64,000 bases of DNA from CAYILR01 sp964364175 (GTDB taxonomy: Bacteria; Bdellovibrionota; UBA1018). The stretch is taken from assembly GCA_964364175.1 (NCBI GenBank), contig CAYILR010000012.1:1-64000 (forward strand), written 5' to 3'. Below the pieces are notes generated by a model, which did no database searches, was not told the origin of the DNA, and saw only the letters and a program-made list of their open reading frames with translations. Position numbers and translations under genes: made by a program. Shown here piece by piece: positions 64,000-64,000 of the stretch. Numbering within the stretch: position 1 is the stretch's first letter; each line of letters starts with the position of its first letter.

Positions 64000-64000
64000 C

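Noticed and set aside
1..64000. CRISPR arrays or rRNA genes
   Set aside because: No regularly spaced direct repeats and no rRNA-like sequence were seen; the repeated hairpins are REP doublets and palindromes.

Overview
The window comes from a Gram-negative bacterium. It encodes several outer-membrane beta-barrels, lipoproteins, an MsbA-type exporter and a GmhB-type heptose phosphatase domain. The single-chain glycyl-tRNA synthetase, the PilZ, diguanylate cyclase and HD signalling proteins, and the many secreted proteins of unknown function would suit a Bdellovibrionota or other deltaproteobacterial-type lineage. That placement is an inference; no rRNA is present to settle it. Position 1 is a HindIII site (AAGCTT), and the first gene looks cut or disturbed there.

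Layout. 0-6 kb: a phage-tail-fibre-like gene, a heterodimeric ABC exporter pair and an RluA-family pseudouridine synthase. 6-10.5 kb: a run of plus-strand genes containing a DHH phosphoesterase, a PilZ protein and a PDE-like HD protein. 10.5-15 kb: an envelope cluster of a TPR/beta-barrel protein, a FecR protein and an RCC1-repeat lipoprotein. 15-20 kb: an amino-acid permease, an SDR, a Uup-type ABC-F ATPase and a first REP-associated transposase (RAYT) flanked by REP hairpins. 20-28 kb: a minus-strand operon ending in a 43-residue DUF5522-like gene, then a SWIB protein, an MltF-like lipoprotein, a diguanylate cyclase, a Tsr3-like protein, two CBS proteins and a CdiI-like/PhnA fusion. 28-33 kb: a P-type ATPase, a two-component pair, an IS remnant and tRNA-Glu beside tRNA-derived inverted repeats. 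33.4-39 kb: glutaredoxin, a second RAYT, an OPA-type transporter, RNase D, a dolichol-phosphate-mannose-synthase-like enzyme and GDP-mannose 4,6-dehydratase. 39.6-45 kb: pyruvate phosphate dikinase interrupted by a LAGLIDADG intein, then glycyl-tRNA synthetase. 45-54 kb: exported proteins, a SelO-like gene, two genes sharing a duplicated promoter and start module, and an acyl-CoA dehydrogenase. 54-64 kb: an outer-membrane protein with an MsbA-like exporter, a GalE-GmhB fusion, RecO, exported proteins, a subtilase and phosphoglycerate mutase.

The most notable signals are these: (1) a 420-residue intein directly before the catalytic histidine of PPDK, with two usually conserved splicing histidines apparently replaced; (2) three long palindromes whose arms copy the 3' end of the neighbouring gene (recO, an outer-membrane protein gene, and tRNA-Glu) and which share a small hairpin with a CACGATG core; (3) a REP/RAYT system with two transposase units and one solo element, in which stems co-vary around a fixed GTTTR loop; (4) unusual protein architectures (GalE-GmhB, CdiI-like/PhnA) and a Tsr3-like rRNA-modification protein of archaeal/eukaryotic type.
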